A stretch of DNA of 64,000 nucleotides from Effrenium voratum (taxonomy: Eukaryota; Sar; Dinophyceae; Suessiales; Symbiodiniaceae), in contig CAUJNA010003772.1 in assembly GCA_963377175.1 (NCBI GenBank), forward strand, positions 1,191,115 to 1,255,114, given 5' to 3'. A program made the position numbers and the translations under genes. Below, piece by piece: positions 59,671-64,000 of this stretch; position 1 is the first letter of the stretch, and every line of letters begins with the position of its first letter. The notes beneath the pieces were generated by a model. The model was not told the DNA's origin. It made no database searches and saw only the letters and a program-made list of their open reading frames with translations.

Positions 59671-60880
59671 CCTGCACCAGTGGTTTATCCCAGTATTCAC
59701 CATCCACAGTACGTTTAATCATCGAAAACGGAAACAAAGGCCTCAAGGAAAATATGCAGTAAACACACAGGATGGTCGGGGCCATTTCTCAAAACCCCTT
59801 ACTAGGTTTTGAAAGGACCTGTCTTTCCATTGAGGATCCCTTTACATGGGTGTTTGCCTTTGGTTTTTCGTTTGAACCACCCCAAATTCGGTACCCTCAA
59901 GAAAAGCACACCCAATATGCACGCTATTGGCAGCAAGGTTGATATTCGTAGGGGTACCGCTTCTTGGCGCCAATGTTCGCTACATCCTGCCCCCAAGTGA
60001 CATGTGGGCGCCAAGAGCCTAAGCAAATGACCTATGCAGCCAGGCGGCAGGTCACGCCTCAGCGGAGAAAACAAAACAGCGGCGGCAAAAACTCACAACA
60101 ACTCACAAGGGTTGAATCCAGGATGAAATGGGTGGGTTCAAACAAACCACAGGTTGTCGATGAAATCAACACGTCACAATGCCTTGGCTTCTGTCATTTC
60201 TGCAGCTGTCCAGCGCCCGTGATGTCCCTCTTCTCGTACTTTTCGGGCACTTGTCTAGGGTAGATCCTATTGCGTGACATAAAGACGTCACCTGTGAAGG
60301 TTTGTTGGGGATGGTCCCACTAAAACATTGCCTGCTCGTTTGTTTCGTTGTTTCTCTTTTTGGGCGGGGAGGTGCCTTCCATGATCTGGGTCCATTTAAA
60401 GTATTCTATGCTCAACCAGGAGATTAATTCTCGATTAAGTTCCTGGTAGTTCTTGTCTTTAACTTGCTTTTCCTAGCTCTCAATGTGTTTTCTTGAAGTC
60501 GCCTAAAACTGCTAAAGCTCATATTTATCTGATTCGGCACGTGAGATTTCAGAATTGGTCCCTTTTCATGTTTTCCTCGCCCAGAATTACCCGCAAGACG
60601 CCCGCAAAGCGCCCGCAGCTCAGAAAAATACATACTTTTTGGTTTGTCGGGGGATGTCGGGGGCCATAGCGCCTAGAAACCACTTAGAACGCCCAACACG
60701 CCCCAAAACTACCAGAAAACCAAGACGCCTATAGGAAAAGGTCCGAGAATGAATCTCCACGAAAGTAAATTCCTTCCTCAGACTCATGGCGTTAAAAGAA
60801 ACCACCTCCAAAAGCACTTTGGAGAACCTCTCAACACTGTCACAACCGTTTTTAAGTGATCGAAATGAAGGCCCTGCTGC
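59671..60880. other. Intergenic region between upstream gene and FAN1
   Basis: 1.2 kb between the stop of the right-hand gene and the putative FAN1 start, on the same strand. No exon seen. There is no TATA-box-like or GC-rich promoter that I would defend. Confidence 0.5.
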
Positions 60881-61009
60881 TCAGCCCAGCAGCAGGGTGT
60901 AGCCTTCGTGGACGGGCTGTGCACCATCTTCGGCCGCACCCTCTTCGGCCGCACCCTCCTCGGACTCTACCTTGACATCTGCTGCTGGTTGGGTTGCCTT
61001 GCCCGGGTC
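60881..61009 (-). CDS. Terminal exon of right-hand gene, acidic repeat tail
   Basis: DPGKATQPAADVKVESEEGA, AEEGAAEDGAQPV, then HEGYTLLLG and TGA. The unit EEGAA is repeated two to three times at DNA level (CTCTTCGGCCGCACC), so the tail may vary in length. Acceptor TGGCAG before GAC. Confidence 0.75.
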   Translation of the reverse strand, partial: DPGKATQPAADVKVESEEGAAEEGAAEDGAQPVHEGYTLLLG

Positions 61010-64000
61010 CTGCCAGAGACCACGCTGATGCGGGGCAAACAGACGCGAATTGGCACGTCGCCCGATGCGATTGCCATACAAACTGACAAACACTGAAAAC
61101 AAACACATCTTTGTGGGGAAACCCACGTGGGCCAAGGTCATCACGCATTGCACCAACATAGAGCTCCAGCAACCATGCACGGCTTGCCACCACAAACCCG
61201 AGCCATTTTATGGCAAGCCCCCGTGCCTCCACACACGCTGCGGGCTTTCCGAAGCTAAGCCTCAACGGACACTGCCAGAAGTCCATCCAGTTTTGTGGAA
61301 ACGGCGCCGCTCTCCAACAAGTTGAACAAAAGTCAAAGGCCGAATCGCAAAGTTTGTTTGCAGTACTGACGGAAGTGGACAGGGACCCTTAAAAAAAAGA
61401 AGAAGTCCAAAACTGTTCTGTGTCCATGATTGCTGACAAGAAGCTGCCCACTCTTTGGCTGTATTCAAAGGGTGGGCAAAAGCAACCTAGTTCAAAAGGT
61501 CCCCCACTTGAAGACATATCCCAAGGATGCGACAAAGAAGAGGCGGCTATTCTTGGCAGCTTGACTTAGGTTTGCTCTGGTAGCTGGCCTGGCAAGACCA
61601 TCTGCAGATCTAGTTGGTTAAGGAAACTCAACCAAAAGTGACGTGCAAACCCTGTGCAAGGCGCTCGCAGCTTCCCTGAGGCTGGGGCAAGGTCTGTCGC
61701 TTCCGCGGAGGCCCCTGCGGAGTCCCTACCCCTGCCATCCAAAAACCTTCTCCCTCCGGGTCGGGCCCCCCCAAATAGCATAATAATTCCGGACGTGTGG
61801 CGGAAGCGTCCCGATTTTTTTGTGAGCATCTCTCAATGAACTACGGCAATTGGCGTGTGGTCAAACAGCCTGCACTTCCTAGCAGTGTTGAACAAGAAAG
61901 GTTTGTGAATCTCCGGGGCATGCTCAGGGCCAAGTGTTCAAAGATTTCATGCGCTCAGCTTGCCGGATTCGTGGCTGGCCCAAACCAGTTTCACGTGCCG
62001 GCTGCTCAAAACACAGAGCTTGCCAAACAACCCAGTGACGATTCAAGGAAGGTCCCACGAAGCCAAAACAGATCAACACATGGCCCGATTCACAACCGGT
62101 TCACCATTGACTGGAGTCCTGCGCGGTTTGAGGCTGTGTGCCCAATCGCCCCATGCAAAGGGGCGAAATCCCCTTTGCAAAGCTGTCATGCAAAGTGGCG
62201 GGTTTTGCCCAATCGCTCTCTAAAAGCCGGGGTCCGGGAATTTTCAGGATGGCATCCCCTGATTTTCGTGTCAGCTGGCCTGTTCACAACCCGAAAAGGA
62301 GGCACCATTCGGGGATCAGGACCCTGTAATGGATTTTCAGGAAGGCAAAAGGGTACCCTCAAAAGCAAACAGCTCCAGTCTGTCCTCACGCCCCCAAATT
62401 GGAACTCCTTGGCCTTCCGCGTGCCATTCCGGCCTCCACTTTCTGCGAGCTTGAGCACGGCCGACTATCTGCCCTCGCCTGAAGCTCAGAACCGGGAAGA
62501 CCGAAGACGGACATCCTTGGAGGGGAACGCCCCATGAACTTCATAGCCGAATCGGAGCTCTGATGGTTTGCCAAAGGCTTTCTAGAAACGAGCGAGGAAA
62601 GTAGGTAAGCAAGCCAGCACACGAAACTAGACAACATCTTTAGAAGCTTCTTTGCCGATCCAGGCAGTCTGAAGCAATGATCAATGCATGCCTTCACAAA
62701 CTGTTGCCCATGGTTGAACCATGAGGAGCGATCAGCAATGTCGCACACCTTGAGGTCCGCACTGTTGACTTGGGAGTGACCTCAGGATTCTGCAGGGTCG
62801 CACGAGCTTCACGGGTAGAAAAAATCCAGCAGCCTAGAATGGTTTCCAACCTGCGCTTCAAGCAAAGAAGCTCAAGTGAATTTGCAGGTTTTGAGGGAGA
62901 CCTTCGTAGCCGACACTAACAAACAAATCATGTACCAGAAAGCCTCTTAAATGCTGAAGGCATGTCAAGGAATCTCCACAAACATGGGAGCAAGGAAGCG
63001 AGCCTTCAAGAAAGTGCCTGTGGAAAAAGTTCGGCCACATGGCCCCTTGCTTTTCCCTCATACGTGGCCCAACAAACTGTCCAGAGCTTGCAGCAGAGCT
63101 TGCAAAATCCTGGCCTGACCTGAAGCGAGACGTTGCCGCCAAAAGCGGCCGACAAAGAAGTGGAACGCAGTGCCCAATCTGCAATCCACAAATAGCGATG
63201 TTGACCCAGTCGCATACCCTGCCTGAACTTAGTAGAATATGAAACCCCAAAACAGGGTTTCGCCCCAAATGGGATTTCCTGTACGGCTGTTTGGGGCAGG
63301 TTCATACGAATTTGGATACCATCCTTCTGGCACCCAATTTATCGATTCATGAGATCAGGCCCTGGCCACTACGGCGTCATAGCTGCGCTTTCTTGGCCCG
63401 GGCTCGCCTGTCAGCATAGAGGGTGCCAAGGAAACGGCGAGTAGGACACATCTCTGGGCTTATTTCCAGGGCGGGCACTCAACATGCGTGTTTCGATTTG
63501 CTCGTTTCCTCTTTCAACCCCAAAAAGTGAAACGTTTAGCTGGGTTATTCACCAACCTACAATCAAACATGGATCCACGAGAAAGGAAGCTTCACCAAGG
63601 CTGAGGCCGCACACCCCACTTAAGTCGCTACAACTTGCTGCAAAACGTGCCGGATTTTGTTGGCAGAGCGGTCCGGAGTAAGAACTCCACTGGAATCCAT
63701 TTCGGCACTGCAAACGTGGAGCATACTGCTTTGCCAGGCAAAGGGAACAACGGCCATCTCTTTCTGGCCAAGTTTGAAGGAAAACCCGATAGCACCAGTC
63801 GGCCCTTGGGCAACAACCGGATTCCAGAAAATAAATTAGCCGGTCCTCCCAGGCATACCCCTGACCACAACTTTTGAGCATCCCCAAACCTTTTGTGAAA
63901 CACATCTTCCAGGGGGATGCTCATGGAGGCTCCGTCCAGCCCCGCGACAACCGCACCGAGCGCTTCATCGAAGGCGCCTTCCTCATCCGAATCTGCCACG
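60881..64000 (-). CDS. Unidentified gene upstream of FAN1 (3' part; 5' end beyond window)
   Basis: Span of a gene whose terminal exon ends in TGA at 60881-60883 and whose exons continue to the right edge. The products seen are acidic at both ends (DSDEEGAFDEA near the edge; EEGAAEEGAAEDGA at the C-terminus). Middle exons are uncertain. No family recognised. Confidence 0.6.
61630..62500 (-). other. Possible middle exons of right-hand gene, frame uncertain
   Basis: Two GC-rich blocks: about 61645-61730 (ASAEATDLAPASGKLRAPCT) and about 62395-62475, where ARRKWRPEWHAEGQG and LKLAESGGRNGTRKAKEFQ are alternative frames. Acceptors and donors are ambiguous, so neither is annotated as an exon. The plus strand is also open here. 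Confidence 0.3.
63039..63119 (-). CDS. Exon candidate of right-hand gene, Cys-rich
   Basis: VRPGFCKLCCKLWTVCWATY then EGKARGH, between TTCAG before GTC and a GTGGCC donor, 27 codons in phase 0. Four close Cys suggest a small metal-binding motif, but the pattern fits no family I know. Confidence 0.4.
63890..64000 (-). CDS. Exon of right-hand gene at window edge (partial)
   Basis: DSDEEGAFDEALGAVVAGLD, GASMSIPLEDVFHK. Acidic then amphipathic helix. Donor AAAAG before GTTTGG, or GTGTTT seven codons earlier. A possible acceptor GGCAG lies within a few bases of the window end. Confidence 0.6.

Noticed and set aside
57973..58653. 226-codon minus-strand frame
   Set aside because: It runs through FAN1 exon 3 in the right frame but through exon 2 in a wrong frame; the spliced reading fits FAN1 far better.
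61797..62537. 246-codon plus-strand frame
   Set aside because: Composition is not domain-like, no homology recognised, it runs against the strand of all other genes, and it overlaps possible minus-strand exons.

Overview
This looks like a window of nuclear DNA from a dinoflagellate-like microalga. It is not prokaryotic: no long intact genes are present. Short GC-rich exons of about 30-200 bp are scattered through introns of 0.1-20 kb, and every coding exon I can support is on the minus strand. The inferred introns use GT, GC and sometimes GA donors, with acceptors almost always AG followed by G. The DNA is full of C/A-rich microsatellites and of small inverted-repeat elements that often abut 3' splice sites. 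Unidirectional genes, GC/GA donors and AG-G acceptors are known features of dinoflagellate genomes. The assignment to a group is inference.

The main gene is a FAN1-type structure-specific nuclease (Fanconi-associated nuclease 1, DNA interstrand crosslink repair). It runs right to left from about 59.67 kb to at least 0.59 kb. I reconstruct 24 exons covering the N-terminal helical part, the SAP-like DNA-binding segment, the TPR-like helices and the VRR-NUC nuclease with its Glu, Asp and Glu-x-Lys catalytic residues. A UBZ finger was not found, and one small exon and the C-terminal tip are missing.

The surprise is what lies inside two FAN1 introns. The 20.4-kb intron (7.66-28.02 kb) holds a complete 12-exon gene for a 395-residue alpha/beta hydrolase of the PAF-acetylhydrolase II / predicted dienelactone hydrolase family (27.12-19.07 kb, catalytic Ser, Asp and His present). 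It also holds at least seven exons of a second protein (15.8-9.35 kb) that looks like an acidic linker plus helical repeats. The 13.6-kb intron (37.0-50.6 kb) holds more than a dozen exons of an unrecognised protein. All are on the same strand as FAN1. Either same-strand nested genes are real here, or the locus or its assembly has been rearranged; the matching exon phases across both gaps favour one FAN1 gene.

Right of FAN1, a different gene ends at 60.88 kb with an acidic repeat-containing C-terminus, and its upstream exons run off the right edge. The rest is intron DNA: large CAAG/CCAA/CAAA/CAGA microsatellites, minisatellites, a 295-bp GC-armed hairpin element, two inverted copies of a minisatellite-carrying dispersed repeat, and a family of about 130-bp terminal-inverted-repeat elements beside acceptors. 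Exon limits were set by reading frame, splice motif and phase by eye, so individual ends may be off by a few bases to one alternative site.
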